64,000 bases of DNA from Pelomonas cellulosilytica (lineage in GTDB: Bacteria > Pseudomonadota > Gammaproteobacteria > Burkholderiales > Burkholderiaceae_C), in contig NZ_JAJTWU010000003.1 of NCBI RefSeq assembly GCF_021353265.1, forward strand, positions 496,001 through 560,000, read 5' to 3'. Shown here one piece after another: positions 28,701-38,302 of this stretch. The translations under genes were made by a program, and so were the position numbers. Below the pieces are notes generated by a model. The model did no database searches. It saw only the letters and a list, made by a program, of their open reading frames with translations, and was not told where the DNA came from. How positions within the stretch are numbered: position 1 is the first letter of the stretch; each line of letters begins with the position of its first letter.

Positions 28701-31700
28701 CGGTCGCACTGCCTATGCTGGCAGCCTGGCTGCTGTCGCCGATGTGGATCGCACTGGCCAGCCGGCCGCGCCCCAAGCCACGCCGCGAGTCCATCGACGA
28801 CGACGAGCGTCACTACCTGTTGACCATCGCGCGCGATACCTGGCGCTGGTTCGAGCGCTGGGTGACAAAGGACGACAACGACCTGCCGCCCGACAACGTG
28901 CAGTTCGACCCCGATATCGCCGTGGCCCACCGGACGTCGCCCACCAACATCGGCCTGTACCTGCTGTCGGCCTGCTGCGCGCGCGAGTTCGGCTGGCTGC
29001 ACGACGTGGGTCTGGCCGAGCGCGTGCAGCGCACGCTGGACACGCTGGACCGCCTGCCCCGCCACCGTGGCCATTTCTACAACTGGATCGAGACGCAGCG
29101 GCTGGCCGTACTGGAGCCGCACTACGTGTCGACCGTGGACAGCGGTAACCTGTGCGCCTTCCTGCTCGTCGTGGCGTCGGCCTGCGAGAGCTTCGCCCGC
29201 GGCGGCGACGGCATGCCGCCACCGCCCGATGTGGCCGACGCGCTGAACCGCGTCGCGACCCGCGCGCGGGCAATGGCGCTGGAACACGACTTCGCGTGGC
29301 TCTACGACACGCAGCGCCGCCTGCTGCACATCGGCGCCGTCGCCGCACCGGGCGTGGAGCCCGGCGACGAGCTGCTGGACCAGAACCACTACGACCTGCT
29401 GTGCTCCGAGGCGCGACTGGCCAGCCTGGTGGGCATCGCCAAGGGCGACCTGCCCGCCTCGCACTGGGGGGCGCTGGGCCGCCCGTTCTTCTCGCGGGGC
29501 CGCGTGACGGGGCTCAAGAGCTGGTCGGGCTCGATGTTCGAGATGCTGATGCCATCCCTCGTGCTCGACGAACCCGCCGGCAGCGCGCTGGAGCAGGCCG
29601 CGCGCGCGACGGTGATGGAGCAGATCCGCGCCGGCCGGGGCAAGGGCGTGCCCTGGGGCGTTTCGGAGAGCGCTTACGCCAAGCGCGACGAGACGCTGGC
29701 GTTCCAGTACGGCCCGCAGGGCAACGCCGCGCTGGCGCTGCGCGACACACCGGCCGACGAACAGGTCGTCGCACCGTACGCCACGGTGATGGCGGCGATG
29801 GTGTTTCCGCGCGCCGCGGTGGCCAACCTGCGTCAGCTGCAGGCGCTGGGCGCGCGGCACGAGCTGGGCTTCATGGAAGCGCTGGACTACACCGCCAGCC
29901 GCCAGCCCGAGGCCGCTGCCGACACGCCGGCGCCCCGCGTGCAACGCATCGGCACGACGATGGCCCACCATCACGGCATGAGCCTGGTCGCGCTGACCGA
30001 GGTGCTGTGCGGCGGTGCGCCGCAGCGCTGGGCCGATGCCGAGCCGCGCCTATCGGCCGTGCGATGGCTGCTGCACGAGCGCGCGCCCCACGAGGTGCCG
30101 CCGCTTAAGGAGCCGCCGGTCACGCCAACGCGCGCCACGCCGCGCAAGACGCACATCTCGCTCGTCGTACCGGACACGCGGGGTCGCGCGCTGCCGGCCA
30201 CGTCCTGGCTGGGCCATGGCCGGCTGAGCGCGATGCTGCGCGAGAACGGCGCCGGCACGCTGCTGTTCGGGGAGCCTGGCCAGCAGGTGCTGGTGAGCCG
30301 CTGGCACGACGACCTCGCGCAGGACCTGCTGGGCCACCACCTGCACCTGCGTGATCTCGACCAGCCCTGGCGCACCACCCCCGACGGCGCCGCCTGGCGT
30401 GGCGGACCGGAGATCAACCCATGGCGCTCACTGACGCTGCGGCCCACCCCCGGCCCGCAATGGCGCTACTCGTCTCGGCTGCATCCAGCCAGCGCGCAGT
30501 TCACGGCCGAGGGGGAGCAGCTGCACGCCCACACCGAAGTGTGGGTGGCGGTGGAGGACGATGTGGAGCTGCGCCGCGTGACGCTGCGCAACCTGTCGGA
30601 CCGCGAGCGGCGCGTCGCGCTGGTGTCCAGCTTCGAGCCGGTGCTGGCGCCGGCCCGCGCGGACCTGGCCCACCCCGCCTTCGGCAAGCTCTTCCTGCAG
30701 GCGCGCTGGGCACCCGAGCAGCGCGCGCTGCACTGGCAGCGCCTGCCGCGCGGCCACAAGGAGGCGCCGGTCTACGCGGTGCATGCGCTGGTGGGCGTCG
30801 ATCCCGAGGGCGGCGCCCGGCTGGAACGCGTGGCGGCCTCGGCCGACCGCGCGCACTGGCTGGCCCGCGGCGGACGCGCCGGCCAGCCAGGCGGCGTCGT
30901 GGCGCAGGCCGACGCCAAGGCGCTGTTCACCGGACAGGCGCCCGGGCTCCACGCCGATGCGGGGGCGCTGGACACGGGCAACGACCCGCTGTCGCTGCTG
31001 CATGCAGTGCTGACGCTGCCGCCCGGCGCGCGCGTGACGCTGACCTACGCCACCGCCGCCGCACCCGAGGCGCAGACGCTCAACCACATGCTGGACAAGC
31101 TGGCGCAGGCCCCGCTGCGCGAGCGCGCGCTGATGCTGGCGCACACGATGGCCGGCGTGCGCACGCAGGGCGCGGGCCTCGCGCCGGGTGCCTGGCGAGC
31201 GGGCCTGGCGCTGCAGACGCTGCTGACCTCGCAGGCCGCCCGCGACGGCGTGCCCGCGCTGGAAGGCAGCTTCAACCGCGACGCCCTGTGGCGCCATGGC
31301 ATCTCCGGCGACGCGCCCATCATCACGATCCGCGTGGCGGACACGACCGGCGTGATGACCGTGCGCGAGCTGTGCGCGCTGCTGCAGGCCCAGGCCAGCC
31401 CACAGGCGTTGGACATCGTCGTGCTGGACGCCGAGCCGGCCTCCTACCTCGCGCCGGTGTCGCGAGCGCTGCGCTCCCTTGCCGAGCAGCAGCAGCGCGG
31501 CCGCGCGAAGCTGCACGTGCTGTCCGACGCTGCGGTGCAGGACGACACGCGCTTTGCGCTGAACCTGCTGGCCCGCGTGCGCTGGTTTGCCGACGGCCGG
31601 CCGCTAGCGCAGCAGCTGGAGCGCATCGCCGTGCCGCACGAGCAGGCCGCCCAGGCGCGCCGCGCGCTGGGCGCCACGCCGGTGCTGTGGAAGCCTGCCG

Positions 31701-34240
31701 AGCCCGGCGCGGCCACGCCGCCGCACGACTTCGACACCGCCAGCGGCGCCTGCCGATTCACGCTGGCGCCGCGCAGCCAGCCGCCCAGGCCCTGGGTCAA
31801 CGTCATCGCTAACGAGCACTTCGGCTGCCAGGTCTCGGAGCGCGGCGCTGGCATGGCCTGGGCCGGGAACAGCCGGCTGCACCAGATCACGCCGTGGTCC
31901 AACGACGCGCTGCTGGACACGCCCGGCGAATGGCTCGTGCTGCACTGCCTGGACAGCGGCTGTGCCTGGCTGCTGGGCCGTGCCAGCGCGCATCAGCTGG
32001 TGAGCCACCTGCCCGGCGCCACGGCGATGGCGTTCACGCTGCCGGGTCTTGTCGTGCGGCTGCGCTGGACGGTGGACGCCGAGGCCGCCGTGCGGCAATG
32101 CCAGGTGGAGCTGCACGCCGCGCCCGGCACCGCGCCGCGCCGGCTGCGCCTGCTGGCCGGCGCGCAATGGCAGCTGGGCATGGACAGCAGCGCTCGCCGC
32201 AGTGTCGTCACACGCATTGAGGCGCCGGCCGGCACCTCGCCCGACGCCCCGCTGCTGGTGCTGGCCACGCAGGCGGACGGGCTCAATGGCTTCGGTGGCC
32301 AGACGGCCTGGATGACGCTGCGCCCCACCCGCGGCGGCGACGTGACGCACGACCAGCTCGACACGCTGGCCAATGACCATGCGCTGTGGCCCTGGCCCGA
32401 TGAGGCCGGCTTCCAGCCCGACCTGAACCCGCCCCGGCTGTGGAACGCCGCTGTGGAGGCCAGCGGTGACCGCCGCCTGCTGTTCGACGACGAGGGCCGC
32501 CTCGTCATGCCGCACGCGCTGGATGGCCAGGCCGGCCCGGGCACCGACGCGGCGGCGCTGCTGGCCGTGCCGCTGCGACTGGAGGCCGGTCACGCGTGGC
32601 ATGCCACGGTCCTGCTGGGCCATGCGCCGACGCTCAATGCCGCCCGCGAACTGGCCCGCTCGGCCTGGGACGTGGACCCGCTGCAGCGCCTGGCTGGCCA
32701 GCGCGCCGTGTGGCAGCGCCTGAGCGCGCCGGTGCAGGTGGCCACGCCTGACGCGGCCTTCGACGCCCTCGTCAACCATTGGCTGCCGACCCAGGTGCTG
32801 GCCTGCCGCATCTGGGGCCGCGCCGGCTTCTACCAGGCCGGCGGCGCCTTCGGCTTCCGCGACCAGCTGCAGGACGCGATGGCGCTCGTGCAGCACGCGC
32901 CGGAGCGACTGGCCGAGCAGATCCGCCGGCATACGCAGCGGCAGTTCCGCGAAGGCGACGTGCAGCACTGGTGGCATGAACCGGCCGGCGCCGGCGTGCG
33001 CACACATTTCGCTGACGACCGGCTGTGGCTGGCGCTGGCGCTGGCGCTCTACACCGAGCGCACCGGCGACACCGCGCTTGCCGACGAGGCCCTGCCCTTC
33101 ATCGACGGCAAGCCCGTGCCCGAAGGCGCCGAGGACATCTACGAAACGCCTGCCGTCACTTCGGAGACGGCCAGCGTCTATGAGCATGCGGCCCGCAGCA
33201 TCGACATCAGCCTGCCCGTCGGTGCTCACGGCCTGCCGTTCTTCGGCACAGGCGACTGGAACGACGGCATGAACCGCGTCGGCGCCGAGGGCCGCGGCGA
33301 GTCGGTGTGGATGGGCTTCTTCCTGTGCGCCGTCATCGACGCGCTGCACCCGCTGGCCGTGGCCCGGGGCGAGCAGGAGCGCGCGCAGCGCTGGCGCCAG
33401 GCTCGCGAAAAGCTGTCGGCGGCGCTCGATGCCCACGCCTGGGACGGCGACTGGTACCGCCGCGGCTGGTTTGACGATGGCTCTGTCCTCGGCACGCACA
33501 CCGACAGCGAATGCCGCATCGACCTCATCGTGCAGGCGTGGGCCGTGCTGACCGGCGCGGCCAGCGACGAGCGCGCCCAGCAGGCGCTGGACAGCGCCTG
33601 GCGCGAACTGCACGACCGCGACTCCCACCTGCTGCGCCTGCTGTGGCCGCCGCTGAAGGATCATGTGCCCGAGGCCGGCTACATCCAGGCCTACCCCGGC
33701 GGCGTGCGCGAAAACGGCGGCCAGTACAACCACGCGGCGACGTGGGCGCTGATGGCCAGCGCCAGGCTCGGCCAGGCCGACCGCGCGTGGGCAGCGTTCA
33801 CCGCCATCAGCCCGGCACACCGCGCAGGCCATGGCGCCACCTACGGACTCGAGCCGTTCGCCGTGGCCGGCGACATCGAGACTGCGCAGCCGCACGCCGG
33901 CCGCGGCGGCTGGAGCTGGTACACAGGCGCCGCCGGCTGGCTGCTGCGCGCGGCGGTCGAGTCAATCTGCGGCGTGCGGCTGGCGGCCGGCCGGCTGACC
34001 GTGCAACCTTGCCTGCCGCCGCACTGGAGCCAGGCGCGCGTGAGGCTTGAGGTGCAGGGCCGCCGCATCGAGGTAATGGTTCAGCGCGCCGCGCCCGCCG
34101 CCCACCCGCCGGCCGGCTATCGACGGCTGGCGCCGGGCACAGCGCTGGTGCTGGACGAGGCGCCTGGCGATCTGCGACTGTGGGTGCCGGCAGCAGAGCG
34201 GGCGATGGCGCCGCGCGCTGAGGCGGCGGTGCTCGTGTGA
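25703..34240 (+). CDS. ndvB: Cyclic beta-1,2-glucan synthase NdvB-like
   Basis: A ~2845-aa membrane protein matching NdvB/ChvB length. Hydrophobic segments appear near residues 430-490, 860-900 and 1000-1030. Between the first two clusters lies a GT84-type glycosyltransferase, seen as TLDSDTALPPGTLRELV and RIHRWTRGDWQLLPFIAHP (the QxxRW-like motif). A glucoamylase-like central part follows (GLKSWSGSMFEMLMP, MAHHHGMSLVAL). The C-terminal GH94 domain shows GFYQAGGAFGFRDQLQD and catalytic Asp in GTGDWNDGMNRVG. It makes, trims and cyclises periplasmic beta-1,2-glucan. The ATG at 25703 is chosen; an in-frame TTG at 25661 is possible. Confidence 0.93.
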   Translation: MAASPPASSATPLHDLTPGGAATGFLKVVAGPDAAAPAVRAVQFGAERFAEHGRSLAAAQRVEDDSRKPRPFFPRLRSNLQVWGASLDVLAEHGLQPDSDAAHAWLLDNARLVQQQLDEVLHDLPRSYFQRLPRLKDEPLQGLPRVYGVAWAWVAHADSSLDMALMTHYLAGHHEAEALTLRELWALPSTLRVVLVENLRRLAERAAWRHLARRAAQSLFEALPQLGPDAVQRQLADWQSRWPHDPAITALAIRLHERLVDRALAQPDEGEAPKSQWVAARAWVDGLLPDPAAAQAAEQSEGAADHQSIRNAIGSLRRLGAADWSAVFETVHPALKALDRIDVYREEDDSTQGRTVHAIEALAACYRLPESDIAQVLRLLCSDPAWAPDAAERAPLHWLTGRGRPQLLCELRLKAQWAERAAAALHRHRTPVYLLSLAVLGAAALSLLLALGLAHDAGWPMTVVAALLAALPASEAVVALANRLISEGARPLRLARLAWPGGIPPAQRTLVVIPCMLTRPKGIQTLLAQLERHHLANLEAEAQFALLSDFADAKAQHLPDDAALLAQARAGIDALNERHCPSCGGLPRFLLLHRERRWCETEQKWIGWERKRGKTEALITRLAGLDAALQPDQFIDLGALSEPAPGIRHLVTLDSDTALPPGTLRELVAIAAHPLNRPRVVTSAHGAVTVRHGHGMLQPRIATPLATAAGSSTVHGTWFHSLFAGQPGLDPYSTAASEVYQDLFDEGSATGKGLIDVQAAAQVLAHRLPKDQVLSHDLLEGSLMRCAGVSDVQLVEAAPMHADVAASRIHRWTRGDWQLLPFIAHPRRWGLRTVHVWKMLDNLRRSLVAPASLLLLVTSWLGFGLSPGWALAAVAAAFGAGPLMGALAACAPARDRISLPRFYRHAAVELARAVAGTLWHLALLPAATWLQLDAIGRAMWRQRVSRRHLLEWTTADAAEAAARIDWLPLWRQHQRLSISALVLATVLVNVDFIGFFVAWPVALPMLAAWLLSPMWIALASRPRPKPRRESIDDDERHYLLTIARDTWRWFERWVTKDDNDLPPDNVQFDPDIAVAHRTSPTNIGLYLLSACCAREFGWLHDVGLAERVQRTLDTLDRLPRHRGHFYNWIETQRLAVLEPHYVSTVDSGNLCAFLLVVASACESFARGGDGMPPPPDVADALNRVATRARAMALEHDFAWLYDTQRRLLHIGAVAAPGVEPGDELLDQNHYDLLCSEARLASLVGIAKGDLPASHWGALGRPFFSRGRVTGLKSWSGSMFEMLMPSLVLDEPAGSALEQAARATVMEQIRAGRGKGVPWGVSESAYAKRDETLAFQYGPQGNAALALRDTPADEQVVAPYATVMAAMVFPRAAVANLRQLQALGARHELGFMEALDYTASRQPEAAADTPAPRVQRIGTTMAHHHGMSLVALTEVLCGGAPQRWADAEPRLSAVRWLLHERAPHEVPPLKEPPVTPTRATPRKTHISLVVPDTRGRALPATSWLGHGRLSAMLRENGAGTLLFGEPGQQVLVSRWHDDLAQDLLGHHLHLRDLDQPWRTTPDGAAWRGGPEINPWRSLTLRPTPGPQWRYSSRLHPASAQFTAEGEQLHAHTEVWVAVEDDVELRRVTLRNLSDRERRVALVSSFEPVLAPARADLAHPAFGKLFLQARWAPEQRALHWQRLPRGHKEAPVYAVHALVGVDPEGGARLERVAASADRAHWLARGGRAGQPGGVVAQADAKALFTGQAPGLHADAGALDTGNDPLSLLHAVLTLPPGARVTLTYATAAAPEAQTLNHMLDKLAQAPLRERALMLAHTMAGVRTQGAGLAPGAWRAGLALQTLLTSQAARDGVPALEGSFNRDALWRHGISGDAPIITIRVADTTGVMTVRELCALLQAQASPQALDIVVLDAEPASYLAPVSRALRSLAEQQQRGRAKLHVLSDAAVQDDTRFALNLLARVRWFADGRPLAQQLERIAVPHEQAAQARRALGATPVLWKPAEPGAATPPHDFDTASGACRFTLAPRSQPPRPWVNVIANEHFGCQVSERGAGMAWAGNSRLHQITPWSNDALLDTPGEWLVLHCLDSGCAWLLGRASAHQLVSHLPGATAMAFTLPGLVVRLRWTVDAEAAVRQCQVELHAAPGTAPRRLRLLAGAQWQLGMDSSARRSVVTRIEAPAGTSPDAPLLVLATQADGLNGFGGQTAWMTLRPTRGGDVTHDQLDTLANDHALWPWPDEAGFQPDLNPPRLWNAAVEASGDRRLLFDDEGRLVMPHALDGQAGPGTDAAALLAVPLRLEAGHAWHATVLLGHAPTLNAARELARSAWDVDPLQRLAGQRAVWQRLSAPVQVATPDAAFDALVNHWLPTQVLACRIWGRAGFYQAGGAFGFRDQLQDAMALVQHAPERLAEQIRRHTQRQFREGDVQHWWHEPAGAGVRTHFADDRLWLALALALYTERTGDTALADEALPFIDGKPVPEGAEDIYETPAVTSETASVYEHAARSIDISLPVGAHGLPFFGTGDWNDGMNRVGAEGRGESVWMGFFLCAVIDALHPLAVARGEQERAQRWRQAREKLSAALDAHAWDGDWYRRGWFDDGSVLGTHTDSECRIDLIVQAWAVLTGAASDERAQQALDSAWRELHDRDSHLLRLLWPPLKDHVPEAGYIQAYPGGVRENGGQYNHAATWALMASARLGQADRAWAAFTAISPAHRAGHGATYGLEPFAVAGDIETAQPHAGRGGWSWYTGAAGWLLRAAVESICGVRLAAGRLTVQPCLPPHWSQARVRLEVQGRRIEVMVQRAAPAAHPPAGYRRLAPGTALVLDEAPGDLRLWVPAAERAMAPRAEAAVLV

Positions 34241-34277
34241 ACGTCGCCGTGCAGGGCGCAGCAAAGCGCGACGTTCA
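34238..34277. terminator. Terminator hairpin between convergent ndvB and PDZ genes
   Basis: TGAACGTCGC (34238-34247) pairs perfectly with GCGACGTTCA (34268-34277) across a 20-base loop. It overlaps the ndvB stop codon and lies 12 bases from the end of the convergent PDZ gene, so it can serve both. Confidence 0.6.
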
Positions 34278-34288
34278 GCGCGCGGCGC

Positions 34289-34654
34289 CTATTTCTTCGC
34301 TGCGGCGGTGACGACGATCTGCAGCGCCTCCGCGCCCTCGCCGCCCCGGCGGACCGTCAATGTGAGCTTGTCGCCCGCCTGCGTCTGCAGGTGCTGGGCG
34401 AGCTCGCCGGTCTTCATGCCCTGCAAGGCCTTGCCGTTGATGGCCACGATGACGTCGCCGGCCCTCACACCGGCTGCCTCCGCCGGACTGCCCGGCCCGG
34501 TCGACGCCACCGTCACCTTCTCGATGCGCCGGTCGAACAGGCCACCGGTGGCTTCGACGTCGCTGCGCAGGCCGAGCCAGCCCTCGGCGGCGATGGCGAG
34601 GGTCGCGGCAGCCAGGAGGATCAGCGCAACGACGGCGCGGCGGGGTTGAAGCAT
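34289..34654 (-). CDS. Small exported PDZ-domain protein
   Basis: A 121-aa protein with an N-terminal signal or anchor (RRAVVALILLAAATLAIA) and a single PDZ domain. The carboxylate-binding region is GWLGLRSDV, followed by GSPAEAAGVRAGDVIVAINGKALQGM and a final strand KLTLTVRRGGEGAEALQIVV. It has no protease domain, unlike DegP. It probably acts in the periplasm as an adaptor that binds C-terminal peptides. It is convergent with ndvB and divergent from atzF. Confidence 0.85.
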   Translation of the reverse strand: MLQPRRAVVALILLAAATLAIAAEGWLGLRSDVEATGGLFDRRIEKVTVASTGPGSPAEAAGVRAGDVIVAINGKALQGMKTGELAQHLQTQAGDKLTLTVRRGGEGAEALQIVVTAAAKK

Positions 34655-34774
34655 GGGGCATAGCCTAACCAGCGCAGCGCGACTTCACTGCCAAGGTGGC
34701 TGCCACCCCCTATGTTGGATGCAACGCCTTTCGGCCACCTCGGCCGGCGGTCGCTGGGCACAGATCGTGCTGCG

Positions 34775-34786
34775 TACAGACCTGTA
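34775..34786. promoter_or_regulatory. Inverted repeat TACAG-AC-CTGTA upstream of atzF
   Basis: A short perfect inverted repeat lies 22 bases before the atzF ATG, next to GTATAC. It is a plausible operator for a GntR- or LysR-type regulator, but none is encoded in the window. Confidence 0.3.
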
Positions 34787-34807
34787 TACCAGCAAGCGCC
34801 TACTCGC

Positions 34808-36649
34808 ATGGATCAGCTTCAAGCCCCGCCTGCCCCGTTGACCCTCGCCGAGTGGCGCCGCGCCTACCGTGAGGGGGCTGCCCCCCTGGACCTGCTGGCG
34901 CCACGGCTGGCGCGCATCCAGGCCGACAGCCCGCCCGCCGCCTGGATCAGCCTGATCGGCGCTGACGCCCTGAAGGCGTGCACCGATGCACTGCTGGAGC
35001 GCGCCGCAACCTACGCCACGCGTGACGCAGCGCTGGCCGCCATGCCGCTGTTCGGCGTGCCCTATGCCGTCAAGGACAACATCGACGTCGCCGGTTTTCC
35101 CACCACCGCCGCCTGTCCCGCGTTCGAGCGCGTCGTCAGCGCCGATGCCTTCGCGGTGGCGCGGCTGCGCGAGGCGGGCGCCATCTGCCTGGGCAAGACC
35201 AACCTGGACCAGTTCGCCACCGGGCTCTCGGGCGCACGCTCGCCTTACGGCCGGCCAAGCAGCGTGTTTGCCGGGGAGCGCGTCAGCGGCGGCTCCAGCT
35301 CGGGCTCGGCAGTCGTCGTGGCGCGCGGTGACGTACCTTTTGCGCTGGGCACCGACACCGCCGGTTCGGGGCGCGTGCCGGCCGGGTTCAACAACCTCGT
35401 GGGGCTCAAGCCGACGCCGGGCCGCGTCAGCACCGCCGGCGTGCTGCCGGCCTGCCGCAGCCTCGACTGCGTGTCGGTGCTGGCGCTGACGGTGGACGAC
35501 GCGGCCGAGGTGCTGGCCCTGATGGAAGGGTCGGACGCCGACGATGCCTACAGCGCCTTCGCACCCGGCCCGGCGCAGCTGAAACGGTCCCTGCGTGTGG
35601 GCGTGCCCGGCCGCCCCGTGTTCGGCCCCGAGGACCTCGGCTACGCCGCCGCGTTCGATGCCGCGCTGCAGCGGCTGGCGACGCTGGGCCACACGGCCGT
35701 GCCGCTGGACTTCGGACCGCTGCTGGCGGTGGCCGAACTGCTGTACGGCGGCCCGTGGGTGGCCGAGCGGCATGCCGTCGTGCAACCACTGCTAGACGCC
35801 AACCCCGCCGCGCTGGACCCGACCGTGCGCGGCATCGTGGAGCAGGCCCGCGGCTTCACGGCTACCGACGCATTCCGCGGCAGCTACCAGCTTCACGCCG
35901 CTCAGCGCTCGCTGGCGGCGCTGTGGCAGCAGGTGGACGCGCTGATGGTGCCCACCGCGCCGCATCACCCGCGCCATGTCGATCTGGATGCCGAGCCGCT
36001 GAAGGCCAATGCGTTGCTGGGCACGTACACCAACTTCGTCAACCTGCTGGGCTGGTGCGCACTGGCGCTCCCCTCTGGGATGACGGCGCAGGGCCTGCCC
36101 TTCGGCGTGACCTTCATCGCACCGGGCGGGGCCGATGCCGCGCTGGCCCGCTTCGGCCAGGCCTGGCAGACACGCACGGGCCTGCGCCTGGGCGGCACGA
36201 CGGCGCCCTGCCCCCAACCCGGCACAGCGCTGCGCTGGCCGGCCAGCCTGGCAACGCTGCCCATCGCCGTCGTTGGCGCCCACCTCAGCGGCATGCCGCT
36301 GAACGGCCAGCTGACGAGCCGCGGCGCCATGCTGCGCGAGGCGACGACGACGGCGCCGCACTACCGGCTGTTTGCGCTGCCTGGCACGACGCCGCCCAAG
36401 CCCGGCCTGCAACGCGTCGCCAGCGGTGGCACCGCCATTGCGCTGGAAGTGTGGGACGTGCCGAGCAGCACCGTCGGCAGCTTCCTCGCGCTGATCCCGC
36501 CGCCGTTGGGCCTGGGCAGCGTGGAGCTGGCTGATGGCCGCTGGGTGCATGGCTTCATTTGCGAAGGCCATGCGCTGACCGACGCGCGCGACGTATCTGC
36601 CTTCGGCGGCTGGCGGGCCTACCTGCAGAGCCTGCCCGGCACCCGCTGA
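34808..36649 (+). CDS. atzF: Allophanate hydrolase AtzF-like
   Basis: A 613-aa two-domain enzyme. Residues ~1-450 form an amidase-signature domain with catalytic Lys in YAVKDNID and the serines of GGSSSGSAVVVA and DTAGSGR. The C-terminal ~130 residues (from about 485, AVVGAHLSGMPLNGQL to the end) form the second allophanate hydrolase domain. It hydrolyses allophanate, releasing ammonia and CO2 equivalents. The ATG at 34808 is used (MDQLQAPPAP); an upstream in-frame ATG at 34712 adds 32 unlikely residues. No urea carboxylase gene adjoins it. Instead atzG, atzE and atzH follow, pointing to a carboxybiuret or oxalurate-type pathway. Confidence 0.93.
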   Translation: MDQLQAPPAPLTLAEWRRAYREGAAPLDLLAPRLARIQADSPPAAWISLIGADALKACTDALLERAATYATRDAALAAMPLFGVPYAVKDNIDVAGFPTTAACPAFERVVSADAFAVARLREAGAICLGKTNLDQFATGLSGARSPYGRPSSVFAGERVSGGSSSGSAVVVARGDVPFALGTDTAGSGRVPAGFNNLVGLKPTPGRVSTAGVLPACRSLDCVSVLALTVDDAAEVLALMEGSDADDAYSAFAPGPAQLKRSLRVGVPGRPVFGPEDLGYAAAFDAALQRLATLGHTAVPLDFGPLLAVAELLYGGPWVAERHAVVQPLLDANPAALDPTVRGIVEQARGFTATDAFRGSYQLHAAQRSLAALWQQVDALMVPTAPHHPRHVDLDAEPLKANALLGTYTNFVNLLGWCALALPSGMTAQGLPFGVTFIAPGGADAALARFGQAWQTRTGLRLGGTTAPCPQPGTALRWPASLATLPIAVVGAHLSGMPLNGQLTSRGAMLREATTTAPHYRLFALPGTTPPKPGLQRVASGGTAIALEVWDVPSSTVGSFLALIPPPLGLGSVELADGRWVHGFICEGHALTDARDVSAFGGWRAYLQSLPGTR

Positions 36650-36675
36650 ATCGCCACCCACCCGAGGAGCTCCGC

Positions 36676-36885
36676 ATGACCCCCGAGCAGATTGCCGCCT
36701 ACGTCGACGCGACGGCCGCCGCCCTCGGCCTGCCGCTGCAGCCCGCCCACCGCCCGGGCGTGCTGCACTACTTCGCGCTGGCGGCCCAGATGGCCGCGCT
36801 GGTGGAGGCGCATCCGCTGGCGCCTCACGACGAGCCGGCGCCGGCCTTCGTGCCGCTGTCGCCGGTGGAAGGCGGTGCCGCATGA
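36676..36885 (+). CDS. atzG: AtzG/HpxX-like small subunit (DUF4089)
   Basis: A 69-aa protein beginning MTPEQIAAYVDATAAALGLPL, the typical DUF4089 start. The middle RPGVLHYFALAAQMAALVE is helical. In the characterised system AtzG is a GatC-like subunit that wraps around and stabilises AtzE. GAGGAG lies six bases before the ATG. The end overlaps the atzE start by four bases (ATGA), as expected for subunits made in equal amounts. Confidence 0.9.
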   Translation: MTPEQIAAYVDATAAALGLPLQPAHRPGVLHYFALAAQMAALVEAHPLAPHDEPAPAFVPLSPVEGGAA

Positions 36886-38294
36886 CGGCCGACAGCTTGC
36901 TGCAGGGCAGCGCCACGGCGATGTCCGACGCGGTGCGCTCGGGCCGCAGCACCGCCACTGCGCTCACGCAGGCCAGCCTCGCGCGCATCGAGGCGACCGA
37001 CGGCCGCGTCAATGCGTTCACCGACGTGACAACCCGCCGCGCGCTGGACGCGGCCGCCGCGCTGGACCGGCGCCTGGCCGCGGGCGACGTGGACGCGCAT
37101 GGCCTGCCGCTGCTGGGCGTGCCCTTCGCCGTGAAGAACCTGTTCGACGTGGCCGGCCTGACGACGCTCGCCGGCTCCAAGATCGAACGCGGTCAGCCGC
37201 CCGCCACCGCGGACGGGCCGCTGGTGGCACGGCTGGAGGCGGCCGGCGCCGTGCTGGTGGGCGCGCTGAACATGGACGAGTACGCCTATGGTTTCACGAC
37301 CGAGAACTCGCACGAGGGGCCGTGCCACAACCCGCATGACCTGACGCGTATCGCAGGTGGCTCGTCGGGCGGCTCGGCCGCCGCGATCGCGGCGGGCCAG
37401 GTGCCGCTGACGCTTGGGTCCGACACCAATGGCTCCATCCGCGTGCCGTCGTCGCTGTGTGGCACCTTCGGCCTCAAGCCCACGTACGGCCGGCTGCCGC
37501 GCAACGGCAGCTACCCGTTCGTCGCCAGCCTGGACCATCTCGGTCCCTTCGCCCGCGACGTGCACGACCTCGCGCTGACCTACGACGCGCTGCAGGGCTT
37601 TGACGCACGCGACCCCGGCTGCGTGCAGCGTGCCTTCGAGCCCACCGCCGGCTCGCTGGCACTGGGTGCCGACGGGCTGCGCATCGCCGTGCTGGGCGGC
37701 TACTTCCACGACCATGCCGACGACATGGCCCGCGCCGCCGTGGCCCGCGCCGCGCAGGCGCTCGGCGTCATGCGTACCGTCGAACTGCCCAAGGTGGCAC
37801 ACGCGCGCGCCGCGGCCTTCGTCATCAGCAACTCGGAGGGCGGCACGCTGCACTTGCCCGACCTGCGCACGCGGCCGCAGGACTTTGAGCCGCTGTCTCG
37901 CGACCGCTTCATGGCCGGTGCACTGCTGCCCGCCGCCTGGGTGCACAACGCCCAGCGCGTGCGGCGCTGGTTCGCGCTGCGAGCGGCCGAGCTGTTTGAG
38001 GACGTGGACGTGCTGATCGCGCCGGCCACGCCTTGCGTCGCGCCGCCGATCGGCACCGAATGGATCGAGCTGAACGGCCAGCGCCTGCCGGCCCGGCCCA
38101 GCCTGGGCCTGCTGACGCAGCCCATTTCCTGCATCGGCCTGCCGGTTTGCGCGGTGCCGGTGTGGGGCGTGCATGCCACGCTGCCCATCGGCCTGCAGCT
38201 CATCGCCGCGCCGTGGCGCGAAGACTGCGTGCTGCGCGTGGCCCACCAACTGCAGCAGCTGGGCGTGGCGTCGTCCCCCGTGGCTGCACTGTGA
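36882..38294 (+). CDS. atzE: AtzE/HpxY-family amidohydrolase
   Basis: A 470-aa amidase-signature protein. Its catalytic Lys is in [13 protein letters not shown] near residue 86, and the Ser residues are in [12 protein letters not shown] and [12 protein letters not shown]. AtzE hydrolyses 1-carboxybiuret to 1,3-dicarboxyurea; its close relative HpxY belongs to oxalurate use. The start overlaps atzG by four bases, and the AtzG subunit is needed for stability in the known complex. The substrate cannot be decided between these possibilities from sequence alone. Confidence 0.9.
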   Translation: MTADSLLQGSATAMSDAVRSGRSTATALTQASLARIEATDGRVNAFTDVTTRRALDAAAALDRRLAAGDVDAHGLPLLGVPFAVKNLFDVAGLTTLAGSKIERGQPPATADGPLVARLEAAGAVLVGALNMDEYAYGFTTENSHEGPCHNPHDLTRIAGGSSGGSAAAIAAGQVPLTLGSDTNGSIRVPSSLCGTFGLKPTYGRLPRNGSYPFVASLDHLGPFARDVHDLALTYDALQGFDARDPGCVQRAFEPTAGSLALGADGLRIAVLGGYFHDHADDMARAAVARAAQALGVMRTVELPKVAHARAAAFVISNSEGGTLHLPDLRTRPQDFEPLSRDRFMAGALLPAAWVHNAQRVRRWFALRAAELFEDVDVLIAPATPCVAPPIGTEWIELNGQRLPARPSLGLLTQPISCIGLPVCAVPVWGVHATLPIGLQLIAAPWREDCVLRVAHQLQQLGVASSPVAAL

Positions 38295-38302
38295 GAGGAA
38301 TG

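Noticed and set aside
31604-33895. 763-codon open frame on the reverse strand inside ndvB
   Set aside because: It lies wholly opposite the GH94-coding part of ndvB, has an Arg/His/Gly/Val-rich shadow composition and no recognisable motif. Long antisense frames are expected at this GC content.
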